A DNA stretch of 64,000 bases from Desulfuromusa kysingii (GTDB lineage Bacteria > Desulfobacterota > Desulfuromonadia > Desulfuromonadales > Geopsychrobacteraceae). This document shows positions 26,758-35,449 of this stretch, piece after piece. Under the pieces are notes generated by a model. It was not told the origin of the DNA, did no database searches, and was given only the letters and a program-made list of their open reading frames with translations. Location: contig NZ_FNQN01000013.1 of the NCBI RefSeq assembly GCF_900107645.1, positions 22,966-86,965 on the forward strand. Reading direction: 5' to 3'. Each line of letters opens with the position of its first letter. Position 1 is the first letter of the stretch. Both the position numbers and the translations under genes were made by a program.

Positions 26758-26903
26758 GCGTTGGAAATCATCGTTTATCATCGGTAAATATATGTATGCA
26801 TCGGAGTTGTAGGTTGGAGAAAATCCGACCAAGACGGTCAGATCAAGTTTTCGGGGTTACACTTTCGGCGTATTTTGGATGGCAGAGCTTTTTTCTGCAA
26901 CCA

Positions 26904-27374
26904 TCAGGTCCGCAGCGTTGCGATCAGACGTTGAGGTTTCAGTAACAAATCGAGAGCTGCTCGAATGTCGGGCACCAGGATATCTGCAGCTAGAACCGCC
27001 GCCATTGAAGCTCCTTCTGTTTGAGCAATAACCATACTCAATTTTGCAGCTTTCAACATCAACTGATCGTTGCGGCCATTCCCGACTGCAACGGCAGTTT
27101 CAGCACCAAGAGTGTTAATATAGTCCAGTTTCTCTTTCGCTTGAGCCGTTGTAGAGATCACCGCCAATTCACAGGGAATCGCGGTCACTTCCTGCTCAAC
27201 ACTGCCGAATGTATCTGCGGTAATAAGATGAATTTTGAGCTTTTCGGCCAGTTGCAGTAACCGCTCCTGAACCCCCGGAATCAACAAACCATCACAGGCA
27301 AGGGTCCCATTAAAATCAAGCACCAGATCATTGAACTTCAACTCCCCGCAACCGGGGACAGTAATTTGCAACAT
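26904..27374 (-). CDS. HAD-family protein with DFNGT motif
   Basis: A 156-residue HAD-superfamily protein resembling the phosphorylation/hydrolase domain of P-type ATPases but without membrane segments. Motif I is LDFNGTLACDG with nucleophile Asp20; the usual second Asp is Asn22, so it is not a standard DxD phosphatase. Motif II is ITADT, and the final motif is VGNGRNDQLML. The start at 27374 is set by GGGAGGAA eight bases upstream; the longer frame to 27446 is rejected. Similar proteins are common in delta-proteobacteria and often labelled soluble P-type ATPase; their substrate is unknown. Confidence 0.85.
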   Translation of the reverse strand: MLQITVPGCGELKFNDLVLDFNGTLACDGLLIPGVQERLLQLAEKLKIHLITADTFGSVEQEVTAIPCELAVISTTAQAKEKLDYINTLGAETAVAVGNGRNDQLMLKAAKLSMVIAQTEGASMAAVLAADILVPDIRAALDLLLKPQRLIATLRT

Positions 27375-27510
27375 CGACTTGTTCCTCCCGCAGCCTGAGC
27401 CCCATGAGATACAGTGGCGAATAGAGTCACTCCCCGAAAGATCCAAAGGCTAAACCACGGCGACAGCAGAGATCCACTAAAGCCGTTTTTCTGGAGAGCA
27501 CCAAAAGGGA

Positions 27511-27864
27511 TTAACGGACCTTTTTCCGTCCTTTCGGGACTCTTTTTCGGCGACTGCGTCTTTCAGGGATTTCGACAACATCAGAATCAGCGTTCATCTC
27601 TTCTTTTGACTTCGCGGCACTCACATTAATGCAACGATCAATCAGTCGAGTGCCGTCCAGCATGTTGATTGCGTCTCTGTTTTCAGCCTCAGTCGCCATC
27701 CGGATAAACGCGATCCCTTTAAAGTTACCGTTTTTCGGATCCGTGAGCATGTGGATGGAACGGACCGTACCACAGACCGAAAATAGCTTGTGGAGATCTT
27801 CTTCCGTTGCCTCAAAGGAAATATCAGCAACAAATATATCTTTAATCTTAGCTTTGGGTTTCAT
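27511..27864 (-). CDS. RNA-recognition-motif (RRM) protein
   Basis: A 117-residue protein with one RRM over about residues 7-85. RNP2 is IFVADI, and RNP1 is the octamer FKGIAFIRM, both in place but with the RNP1 aromatic positions only partly kept. A basic tail (ERRSRRKRVPKGRKKVR) follows an acidic linker and likely adds nucleic-acid affinity. Bacterial single-RRM proteins bind short RNA and are often cold-induced; targets here are unknown. AAGGGAA precedes the ATG. Its start lies within the 3' end of the ribosome-assembly GTPase gene (17-base overlap), suggesting coupled expression with ribosome biogenesis. Confidence 0.9.
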   Translation of the reverse strand: MKPKAKIKDIFVADISFEATEEDLHKLFSVCGTVRSIHMLTDPKNGNFKGIAFIRMATEAENRDAINMLDGTRLIDRCINVSAAKSKEEMNADSDVVEIPERRSRRKRVPKGRKKVR

Positions 27865-28723
27865 TGGTTATTCCCTTTTCAAAGGCTCCAGGAGCTTCTT
27901 CAGGCCGCTCCAGAGAAATTTGCCCCAAACTCCCGGCTCTGAGTTCACGTAACAGTAACTCTGCGGCCCGATGCTGATCGACGCCACCGCCCTTGATCAA
28001 ACACCCGCGGCGGCGACCGACTTCTTCAACAATTGCCAGAGACGTTTTTGGTAATTCCGATAATTTATAGCGCTTCATCAACAAAGCAGGATACTTTTCT
28101 GCCAGATATTGCGCTGTGGTTAAGCCAACTTCAAAAGTATCATAGGCGTTATCACCAATCGCTCCGCTTGCTGCAAGTCTGGCAGCTCCAGCAAGATTTT
28201 CCAGAATTGGCCAAAGGAGCCCAGGGGTATCCGAGAGGAGAATCCCATTACGCAAGTCAATTTGCTGCGGACAGGTAGTGATAGCAGGCTTGTCGCCAAC
28301 CCGAGCGATTTTTTTCCCGGCCAGGGTATTAATCAGCGTCGACTTACCAACATTGGGAATCCCCACCACCAAAACCCTTAACGGCTTCTTCGCCAGAGAG
28401 CGGGCGGGAAGGAGCTTACGACATAGTTTTGGAATCAATCCGGCATCACGGCGACTCGTCGCTTCGATGGGAATGGCTTTGACACCTTGTTGTTTCTCTA
28501 GAAACTCAACCCACCTTTTGGTCACGGTCGGGTCGGCGAGGTCATTTTTATTAAGAACTTTGATACACGGCTTGTCACCGCGCAACCGCTGCAAAAGCGG
28601 GTTGGAGCTACTGACCGGAAGTCTGGCATCGAGAACTTCAATCACCAGATCTATCTTGGGCAATATTTCAATAATCTGCGCCCGGGCTTTTTTCATATGC
28701 CCCGGATACCAGTCAATAATCAT
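27848..28723 (-). CDS. rbgA: Ribosome biogenesis GTPase YlqF/RbgA
   Basis: Circularly permuted GTPase that assists 50S subunit assembly. It has 291 residues. It opens with DWYPGHMKKARAQI, the family N-terminus, then shows the permuted motifs: NKNDLAD (G4), IPIEATSR (G5), VVGIPNVGKSTLINTLAG (G1) and DTPGLLWP (G3). A helical C-terminal RNA-binding domain follows. The catalytic-loop sequences appear intact. Downstream, the RRM gene starts inside its last codons. Upstream lies aroC, 158 bases away, which is probably a separate transcript or a loose operon. Confidence 0.95.
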   Translation of the reverse strand: MIIDWYPGHMKKARAQIIEILPKIDLVIEVLDARLPVSSSNPLLQRLRGDKPCIKVLNKNDLADPTVTKRWVEFLEKQQGVKAIPIEATSRRDAGLIPKLCRKLLPARSLAKKPLRVLVVGIPNVGKSTLINTLAGKKIARVGDKPAITTCPQQIDLRNGILLSDTPGLLWPILENLAGAARLAASGAIGDNAYDTFEVGLTTAQYLAEKYPALLMKRYKLSELPKTSLAIVEEVGRRRGCLIKGGGVDQHRAAELLLRELRAGSLGQISLERPEEAPGAFEKGITNETQS

Positions 28724-28881
28724 ATCTATTCACTTTCAAGAAACATGGATAACAATACAACTCAACGGAAAGGCGGTGAGAGGAAAAAACAACAAATTAA
28801 GTGTTCAGACAAAAATAAGGGTATTCCCTGCGGCCTCTGCGCTCCCCTCATCTCTCCGGTAAAATTATTGCAAGCACAATC

Positions 28882-29961
28882 TTACCCGCGGATTTTTTGC
28901 AGCATCACCAGATCGGCCAGAACCAGAGCGGTCATGGTTTCAACAATAGGGACAGCGCGTGGCACCACGCAGGGATCATGACGACCTTTCGCCTCTAGAG
29001 TTGTTTCTGTACCAGCATAGTCAACCGTCTGTTGGGCCTGGCCGATGGTCGCCGGAGGCTTGAACGCGATCCGGAAGTAGACCGATTCGCCATTTGAAAT
29101 CCCCCCCTGAACACCACCACTATAATTTGTTGTTGTCCCCAATCGATCCCCTTTTTTAACGAAGGGATCGTTGTGAGCTGAACCATGCATGCGGGCGCCG
29201 GCAAAACCGGAACCGATTTCAAACCCCTTAGTTGCAGGCAAGGAGAGCATCGCATGAGCCAGTTTAGCTTCCAGACGATCAAAGACCGGCTCCCCAAGTC
29301 CAGCAGGAAGATTACGACAGACACAACTGACAACCCCACCAACAGAATCTTTCGCTTCACGGGATGCCGTGATCTCTGCAACCATCTTTGCAGCAGCTTG
29401 AGGGTCGGGACAACGGATCTCGTTGGCATCAACCTGCGCCCGGGTTATCGTCTCCATGTCGACAGCGGTGCTGTCGTGATCGCCGACAGAACTGACCCAG
29501 GCAACGATTTCAATGCCATATTCCTGCAGCAGATATTTCTCAGCAATCGCACCAGCCGCAACCCGACCGATTGTTTCCCGGGCACTGGAACGGCCACCAC
29601 CACTGGAGGCGTGAATGCCATATTTCATCTGATAGGTGTAATCGGCATGGGATGGGCGAGGAATCTGACTCATGGAGCCATAATCACCGGGGCGTTGATC
29701 CTTGTTGTTCACCATCATGCCGATGGGAGTCCCAAGGGTCAAACCGTTCTCAACCCCAGAGAGGATTTTGACCTGATCTGCCTCATCCCGCTCGGTGCCG
29801 AGCTTGTTTCCACCGGGTCTGCGCCGGTCAAGTTGCAACTGAATATCGGCTTCGGTTAAAGACATCCGTGGTGGAACCCCATCAACAACCACCCCGACTG
29901 CCGGACAATGAGATTCACCAAAGGTACTGATTCTGAAAATACGACCAAAACTACTCGACAT
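28882..29961 (-). CDS. aroC: Chorismate synthase
   Basis: Final step of the shikimate pathway: anti-1,4-elimination of phosphate from EPSP to give chorismate, using reduced FMN. The protein has 359 residues, normal for the family. Signatures are [18 protein letters not shown] at the N-terminus, [49 protein letters not shown], and the C-terminal [16 protein letters not shown]. All expected flavin and substrate segments are there. It is followed by rbgA and stands opposite the end of the Ehr operon, in the same direction and about 150 bases downstream of it. Confidence 0.98.
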   Translation of the reverse strand: MSSSFGRIFRISTFGESHCPAVGVVVDGVPPRMSLTEADIQLQLDRRRPGGNKLGTERDEADQVKILSGVENGLTLGTPIGMMVNNKDQRPGDYGSMSQIPRPSHADYTYQMKYGIHASSGGGRSSARETIGRVAAGAIAEKYLLQEYGIEIVAWVSSVGDHDSTAVDMETITRAQVDANEIRCPDPQAAAKMVAEITASREAKDSVGGVVSCVCRNLPAGLGEPVFDRLEAKLAHAMLSLPATKGFEIGSGFAGARMHGSAHNDPFVKKGDRLGTTTNYSGGVQGGISNGESVYFRIAFKPPATIGQAQQTVDYAGTETTLEAKGRHDPCVVPRAVPIVETMTALVLADLVMLQKIRG

Positions 29962-30031
29962 ACTGACCTCTACTGAGCATCGCTAAAACGGAAAGAAGAT
30001 ATAACCCTTAAAGGAGTCAAGAGCATAACAG

Positions 30032-30054
30032 AAAATAGCCTGCAGGGCTATTTT
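30032..30054 (-). terminator. Stem-loop ending the Ehr operon
   Basis: Nine-base stem AAAATAGCC/GGCTATTTT with a five-base loop, about 60 bases beyond the stop of the small-subunit gene. The A/T-rich outer stem ends in TTTT on both strands, so it can work as a terminator on the minus strand before aroC. Confidence 0.65.
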
Positions 30055-30115
30055 GTCCGCTACCGTCATCGCCACAAAGTGACTCCATGTTTACAGCGTC
30101 CTGAAAGGGGATCTT

Positions 30116-30868
30116 CTAGCGTCGGTTGAGGAGGCGCAATAATCCATCGAGGGCGGTGTACGGGTGGGGAGGACAGCCGGGGATATAAAGATCAACCGGC
30201 AGCAGATCACCGATGCCATTGTTGGTCTCGGGGCTGTCACGAAAAGGACCACCGCCGATGGCGCAGGCCCCTGAGGCAATAACCAGTTTCGGTTCCGGAA
30301 TCGCTGCATAGGTGTCCAGCAACGCGCTCCGCATGTTCTCTGTCACCGGACCCGTCACCATAATACCGTCAGCATGGCGCGGCGAAGCGACAAATTGGAT
30401 GCCGAAGCGACCAAGATCAAACACCAGCGTTCCCAACACGTTCAGATCGGCCTCGCAGGCATTACACCCCCCAGCTGATAGCTGGCGTAACTTCAACGAA
30501 CGGCCGAACAATTTAAGCATCCGCTTGTTGAGTTTTTCTGCCAGACGGTAAGTCTCATCGCCTAACAGCAAATCGTCACGGCTGCGGGTTGCAAGACGAT
30601 AGTCATGACTGAATTCCAAAGCCCCTAGCTCGGCCACTGGGCAATCGGCGCAGAACAGGCAGCGCCCCACATCAATCTGCAATTGACCCGCAACGCTCTG
30701 CACTGCGGCAAAGGGACAACTGGCAACGGCAGCTGACTGCTGTTGCTGATCCAGATTCGGGGTGATTTGCGGCAAGCCGCGAAACCTCTCAGACAGAGTC
30801 GGTTCCTGTTGCGGAAATTTCCCGGTCCGGTGTCCCTGACGTAGGCGTTCGCTTAAAATATGCAGCAT
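30116..30868 (-). CDS. Ehr-type complex small subunit (NuoB/HycG-like) with N-terminal ferredoxin segment
   Basis: A 250-residue electron-transfer subunit on the cytoplasmic side of the complex. Residues 130-250 are the NuoB/HycG domain. All four ligands of its proximal 4Fe-4S cluster are present: C135 and C138 (GGCNACEADL), C202 (SGACAIGG) and C232 (PGCPPHP). Residues 45-80 hold one more 4Fe-4S pattern (C51 in SCPFAAV, then C70, C73, C76 in GRCLFCADC), so a separate HycF-like ferredoxin seems partly merged here. It lies 12 bases after the large-subunit gene as the last gene of the operon. The electron donor is not encoded nearby. Confidence 0.9.
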   Translation of the reverse strand: MLHILSERLRQGHRTGKFPQQEPTLSERFRGLPQITPNLDQQQQSAAVASCPFAAVQSVAGQLQIDVGRCLFCADCPVAELGALEFSHDYRLATRSRDDLLLGDETYRLAEKLNKRMLKLFGRSLKLRQLSAGGCNACEADLNVLGTLVFDLGRFGIQFVASPRHADGIMVTGPVTENMRSALLDTYAAIPEPKLVIASGACAIGGGPFRDSPETNNGIGDLLPVDLYIPGCPPHPYTALDGLLRLLNRR

Positions 30869-30880
30869 AATAATGGCTCC

Positions 30881-32401
30881 TTAGAGGTCAAAACCACAGT
30901 AGGAGAGGTTAAAACTCTTGTTACATAACGGAAAATCAGAAATTTGTTCGCCCCGTAGGACCATCGTCATCCCCGCCCAGTTATGGAAAGAGGGGTCGAC
31001 AATTTTGTACCGGGCTAGCTGTCCTTGCCCATCAGTGAGACCAACATGAACAACTTCACCCCGCCAACCTTCACAGAGTGAAACCGCCAGACTGTCAGGT
31101 GCCAGGGGCCCGAGGGGGATACGATTTTCCCCGGACTGTAAAGACTGGAGAGCCTCTCGAATCATCCTATGCGATGCGTAAATTTCACGACGGCGGACAT
31201 TTCCCCGCGCGAAGACATCGCCATCTGTTTCAATGATTGGCGCATCAAAAAGCTTCTGTCTCCCCCCTAACGGATGGTGCAGTCGAGCATCCCGCATTAA
31301 TCCACTCGCGCGGGCGACAACACCGACCAGACCTAGCTCTTCCGCAGCATCGATGGACAACACTCCGGTCCCCTCAAAACGGGCCAAGACTGATGGGCTG
31401 TCGAAACTGAGCTCAATCGCACCACGTGTTTCCGTTTCTAACACAGAGAGGCGCTGTAATAACTTATCAACAAGCTCGGGGTTGAGGTCAAACTGGACCC
31501 CACCGGGTCGTACTAACCCGCGCCCGAAACGGCTGCCACAAAGGTCTGCCATAAGGTTGAGGTAATCGCCACGTAAGCGACCACAGAAGGAAGATGTCGG
31601 TAAATAACCCACATCACCGGTCATCGCACCAATATCACCGACATGATTGGCTAAACGCTCTAACTCCAGCGCAATGGCGCGCACGGCGTAAGCGCGGGGA
31701 GAAGGTTCAACGGTTGAGAGACTTTCCAGCACCTGACTGTAAGCAATGGTATGGCCGATACTGGTATCACCAGCCGCAGCCTCCAGTTGATAGATGCTCG
31801 CAGGATGTGGCCCGCCGATGAGCATCTGTTCAATCCCGCGATGCTGAAAGCCAAGCGAGATCTCCAGATTCATCACCTTTTCACCATGACATTGAAACCG
31901 AAAGTGACCCGGTTCAATCACTCCAGCATGGACCGGACCGACAGCTACTTCATGAACCTCTTCCCCTGCAACCTGGTAGAAGTCCATATCACCGGGGATG
32001 GGATGGAGATCAGGGTCCCGCCCCCAGATATCAGCCGCAGCGATCCAGTTTTGATGAAAACGCACCGGTTTCAACCACGGGTGCCCTTCCGGACGCAACC
32101 CATACTGTTCCGCCAATTCCCGCTCGAACAGGTGCAACTGCGGACATTCCGGCGTCAATGAAGGAAAACTGTTTTGCACTCGGGTGTGTAATAATGCCAG
32201 CTTGCCCTGCCAATCGTGGGCGAGAACAGCATACAGATTGACACCATCAGCATCAGGATGGCCAAAGAAACTGGCTATCCGGGCATCACCTGCAACCTCC
32301 TCCAGCAGCGATTCACGAAAAGTGGGAAAGTCAAGGCATGGCAACTCAGTTAGGGGCACACAGGCCCCATGATGAAAGGAGATCAGCTTGGCGCGGTTCA
32401 T
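30881..32401 (-). CDS. Ehr-type complex large subunit (NuoCD/HycE-like) without NiFe ligands
   Basis: A 506-residue soluble subunit. Residues about 1-140 are a 30-kDa NuoC-like domain (LFERELAEQYGLRPEGHPWLKP); residues 150-506 match the HycE/NuoD catalytic fold (NLEISLGFQHRGIEQML, ELERLANHVGDIGAMTGDVGY). True NiFe hydrogenases have CxxC at both ends of this domain. Here the first site reads LEAAAGDTSIGH (A210 and T213 replace Cys), and the last segment is LCNKSFNLSYCGFDL without a CxxC. So no NiFe centre can form. This fits the Ehr (energy-converting hydrogenase-related) class. Its ATG overlaps the upstream stop as ATGA. Confidence 0.92.
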   Translation of the reverse strand: MNRAKLISFHHGACVPLTELPCLDFPTFRESLLEEVAGDARIASFFGHPDADGVNLYAVLAHDWQGKLALLHTRVQNSFPSLTPECPQLHLFERELAEQYGLRPEGHPWLKPVRFHQNWIAAADIWGRDPDLHPIPGDMDFYQVAGEEVHEVAVGPVHAGVIEPGHFRFQCHGEKVMNLEISLGFQHRGIEQMLIGGPHPASIYQLEAAAGDTSIGHTIAYSQVLESLSTVEPSPRAYAVRAIALELERLANHVGDIGAMTGDVGYLPTSSFCGRLRGDYLNLMADLCGSRFGRGLVRPGGVQFDLNPELVDKLLQRLSVLETETRGAIELSFDSPSVLARFEGTGVLSIDAAEELGLVGVVARASGLMRDARLHHPLGGRQKLFDAPIIETDGDVFARGNVRRREIYASHRMIREALQSLQSGENRIPLGPLAPDSLAVSLCEGWRGEVVHVGLTDGQGQLARYKIVDPSFHNWAGMTMVLRGEQISDFPLCNKSFNLSYCGFDL

Positions 32402-33822
32402 GGTTGCACCTCCAACAGTGCCGCGGCATTTTGCAACGCCTGCTGTAACGGTTCTGGGATATAGACCCCCAGCACCAACACCAGCAGGATAAAAACCGTC
32501 GGCGAGATACAGAGCAACAAACGATCACGGAAACCACTGGTTTTTGCTTCTGCTTTCCCTTGCGTTGCCGCTAACACCGTCGACCCCATACCGATGAAGA
32601 CCAACGCCAGAAACAGCAGCACAAACAGGCCAACAAGCAGATGATGATTTGCGAAGATACCCCGCAGAATAGTAAACTCACTCATAAACGGGCCGAACGG
32701 TGGTGAACCGGTAATCGCCAGAAATCCAGCGAGAAAGAGAGATCCAGAGACCGGGAGCGCAGAAATTACGCCACGCACCTCAGTCAATCGCTTACTTGAA
32801 TAGGCACGTTGGATATTCCCTGCCGCCAAGAACAGACTCCCTTTGGTCAGAGCATTGTTGATCAGATGCAACATCGCCCCAAATGTCGCTAAGCCACCAA
32901 TGCCAACGCCGATGGCCAGCAGGCCCATATGTTCGACCGATGAATAAGCCAACAGCCGCTTGATATCCGGTTGCCGAACCATAAAGATAGCGGCCAGACA
33001 CAGCGACAGCAATCCCATACCAAGAAGCGCCTGCCGTGCCATGGCTCCGTCACCAGCAGCGCTCATCAACTGGACACCACGTAGAATCGCGAGAAAAGCG
33101 ACGCTGGTTAAACCACCGGCTAATAAAGCGCCAACCAGTCCAGGGGCCTCACCGTAGGCGTCAGGTTTCCAACTGTGCAGTGGGGCGAGCCCCATCTTGG
33201 TACCAAAACCAACCAACAGAAACACGAAGCCACCATGGAGCCACGGTTTGCTCAAGGATCCCGCCATTTGTAACAGTTCATCCAGTTGCAGACTCGCCGG
33301 AGAACCACTCCCTAGTGCAGCATAGGCCACAAAGAGCAATCCCAGCATCGCTAGGGCGATCCCCACGGAGCAGATCAACAGATACTTCCAGGTCGCTTCG
33401 ATCGACAGTTTGTTGCGGTTATAGTAGATCAACGGCGCACTGGAGATCGTGGTTGCTTCAACCGCCATCCACATCATCCCCAAGTGGCGGGCGGCAATCG
33501 CCAGCGTCATCGCACTGAGAAAGATCAATAAGCAGGGGACCATGATTTTATTGCCGCGATCACGACGGATATCCAGATAACCGACAGCGTACAGAGCGCA
33601 ACCAAAAAACAACAGACTGGTCACCACCAGCACCAGCGTCGACAGGGCATCGAGGCCGAGCCAGATACCCCGCAGAGGACGTTGCTCAACAGCGAGCCAG
33701 ACGCTGCATAGAAAATGCAGTCCCCCACTGACCGGAAGGAGCCAGGAGCGGGTCTGGTAATTTGGAATCAGCAAACTGATGACCGCGACAACCAGCGGAA
33801 AAATAATTATAAATTCGAGCAT
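32398..33822 (-). CDS. HyfF/NuoN-like membrane subunit of the Ehr complex
   Basis: A 474-residue protein with about 13-14 hydrophobic helices, belonging to the Mrp/NuoLMN proton-translocating family. The conserved segments are WMAVEATTISSAPLIYYNRN (helix with a key Glu), GFGTKMGLAPLHSWKPDAYGEAPGLVGALL (broken helix with Lys and His), and RLLAYSSVEHMGLLAIGVG. These residues form the half-channels of ion translocation. The length is closest to HyfF. It lies four bases after the HyfE-like gene and overlaps the large-subunit gene by ATGA. In the complex it would be an ion-pumping unit next to the soluble arm. Confidence 0.92.
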   Translation of the reverse strand: MLEFIIIFPLVVAVISLLIPNYQTRSWLLPVSGGLHFLCSVWLAVEQRPLRGIWLGLDALSTLVLVVTSLLFFGCALYAVGYLDIRRDRGNKIMVPCLLIFLSAMTLAIAARHLGMMWMAVEATTISSAPLIYYNRNKLSIEATWKYLLICSVGIALAMLGLLFVAYAALGSGSPASLQLDELLQMAGSLSKPWLHGGFVFLLVGFGTKMGLAPLHSWKPDAYGEAPGLVGALLAGGLTSVAFLAILRGVQLMSAAGDGAMARQALLGMGLLSLCLAAIFMVRQPDIKRLLAYSSVEHMGLLAIGVGIGGLATFGAMLHLINNALTKGSLFLAAGNIQRAYSSKRLTEVRGVISALPVSGSLFLAGFLAITGSPPFGPFMSEFTILRGIFANHHLLVGLFVLLFLALVFIGMGSTVLAATQGKAEAKTSGFRDRLLLCISPTVFILLVLVLGVYIPEPLQQALQNAAALLEVQP

Positions 33823-33826
33823 TACC

Positions 33827-34462
33827 TTATTCCTTGAGAGCGGTCAGACTTTCGGTATTAATTGACGAAAATTCACGGTTGATCTGGTTCATAACGATTC
33901 CCATAACAAAGACGCCGACCAACAGGTCAAGCAACACCCCCCCTTCGACCATTAATGGCAGCGCCTCGCTGAGCAACACCCCAAAAATAAAAATGCCATT
34001 TTCCAACATCAGATAACCAAGCACCTGGGTAATCGCTTTGCGCCGGGTGATCAGCAGCAGAAAACCGGAAAACATGGTTGCCAGCGCGGTGGGAACAAAT
34101 AAACTATCTAAGTGCTCCACAGCCAGGGGCAGAAAATCGGCAAACAAGAAGGCTCCAGCGGTCATGAGAACCCCAAGGATCAATGTTGGAACGAAGCCGA
34201 TAACCGGTTCCACCTCACGCCGAATCCGCACCTCACGGATCGCCCGCAACAGCAACAAAGGGATAAATACCCCCTTGAAGAGCAGCGCTCCGGAAAACAA
34301 CACGAGTGAGTGCAAGGAGAAGCCGTGAACCGCGAGAGGCAACAGCGCCAACAGTGCCCCCTGGAGCGCAACAATACGGATACAGGCTCCGAGTCGGGCA
34401 CTGCCGAGGGTGAAAAAATTGATCAAAATCACCGTCAACAGCAGCGGGTTGGTTATTTCCAT
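33827..34462 (-). CDS. HyfE-like membrane subunit of the Ehr complex
   Basis: A 211-residue protein with six to seven hydrophobic helices. Features matching HyfE are GALLFKGVFIPLLLLRAIREVRIRREVEP, the ITRRKAITQVLGYLMLENGIFIFG segment with the conserved Glu, and MGIVMNQINREF at the end. HyfE corresponds to a two-part fusion of the MrpC/NuoK-like subunit. GGAGAG stands before the ATG. It is placed between the HycD-like gene (58-base gap) and the HyfF-like gene (4-base gap), as in hyf and related operons. Confidence 0.9.
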   Translation of the reverse strand: MEITNPLLLTVILINFFTLGSARLGACIRIVALQGALLALLPLAVHGFSLHSLVLFSGALLFKGVFIPLLLLRAIREVRIRREVEPVIGFVPTLILGVLMTAGAFLFADFLPLAVEHLDSLFVPTALATMFSGFLLLITRRKAITQVLGYLMLENGIFIFGVLLSEALPLMVEGGVLLDLLVGVFVMGIVMNQINREFSSINTESLTALKE

Positions 34463-34520
34463 AATGGTTTTCTCTCCAACAAATGACTCGATAAAAACCG
34501 AGCGTTTTTTATTTCATCCT

Positions 34521-35435
34521 TCAACGTAAAACCAGAACCAGAGCAAAAATTGACAGCAGCGAAGTTCCGACCAGCACCTGTGGTACCCGAGGGAGTTTCA
34601 AACGTGCCATAGCCGACTCAATCACGCCGATAAGGACTGCCAGCACACTTAATCCCGCCAGGAAAATCAAGCTATTGGTCAACCACCAACCCGTATCCCA
34701 CGGGATCGCCAACCGGACCAACAGTGCACCGAGAACCATCATCTTCAGGGCTGCACCATAAAGAATCATGCCGAAAGCCGGTCCGCTATGGTCAAGCACC
34801 ATCACTTCGTGGATCATGGTCAGTTCAAGGTGCGTGGTTGGATCGTCAAACGGGATCCTCGAACACTCCAGCAACAGCACCACGAACAAACACACCAGAA
34901 TCAGAGTCAAAGAAGCCCCTGCTTCACTGCGCCAGGATGCCAGCAGATGCTCTCCCAACAAAGTATTCATCGAGAGACCACCCGACAGCCGCGCAAGGAC
35001 CAACAGGACAAACAATAAGGTCGGCTCTGCTAAACAGGAGAAGGTCACTTCACGCGCCGCACCCATCCCCTCAAAGCTCGATCCGGTATCCAGAGCAGCC
35101 GCCGCAGTGAAGAAGCGTGACAGGCCGAAGAGATAAACGAAAAGAATCAGGTCCCCCTCAAAGGAAACCGGGGCTGGCAGAGCGCCAAAAGGGATCATCA
35201 GCGCAGCCAGCAACGGAACCGCCAGACCGACAACCGGGCCGAGCAGAAACACCCAGGTTGTCGTCCGGCTGAAGACAAAACCTTTACGCCATAAGCGATT
35301 CAAGTCGTAATAAGTCTGCAACAACGGGGCGCCGACACGGCCAGCGAACCAAGCTTTGGTCTTGGTAATGATCCCCAGTAGCAGCGGGGCGAACAAGAGC
35401 AAAATGAACAGATGCAGAACCAGATTGGCCAACAT
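34521..35435 (-). CDS. HycD/NuoH-like membrane subunit of the Ehr complex
   Basis: A 304-residue membrane protein with eight helices that anchors the soluble arm. Motifs seen include AGRVGAPLLQTYYDLNRLWRKG, the acidic loop SRIPFDDPTTHLELTMIHEVMVLD and GSSFEGMGAAREVTFS, all characteristic of the HycD/HyfC/NuoH family and forming the quinone-like cavity and charged axis. The ATG at 35435 is chosen because AAGGGG stands eight bases before it; the upstream TTG at 35453 would overlap the preceding stop. It completes the membrane core along with the two NuoL-like, one HyfE-like and one HyfF-like subunits. Confidence 0.93.
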   Translation of the reverse strand: MLANLVLHLFILLLFAPLLLGIITKTKAWFAGRVGAPLLQTYYDLNRLWRKGFVFSRTTTWVFLLGPVVGLAVPLLAALMIPFGALPAPVSFEGDLILFVYLFGLSRFFTAAAALDTGSSFEGMGAAREVTFSCLAEPTLLFVLLVLARLSGGLSMNTLLGEHLLASWRSEAGASLTLILVCLFVVLLLECSRIPFDDPTTHLELTMIHEVMVLDHSGPAFGMILYGAALKMMVLGALLVRLAIPWDTGWWLTNSLIFLAGLSVLAVLIGVIESAMARLKLPRVPQVLVGTSLLSIFALVLVLR

Positions 35436-35449
35436 GGCAGGTTCCCCTT

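Noticed and set aside
26834..26880. Possible tRNA or small RNA between prpB and the HAD gene
   Set aside because: No cloverleaf or T-loop sequence found; only the inverted repeat to its left is convincing.
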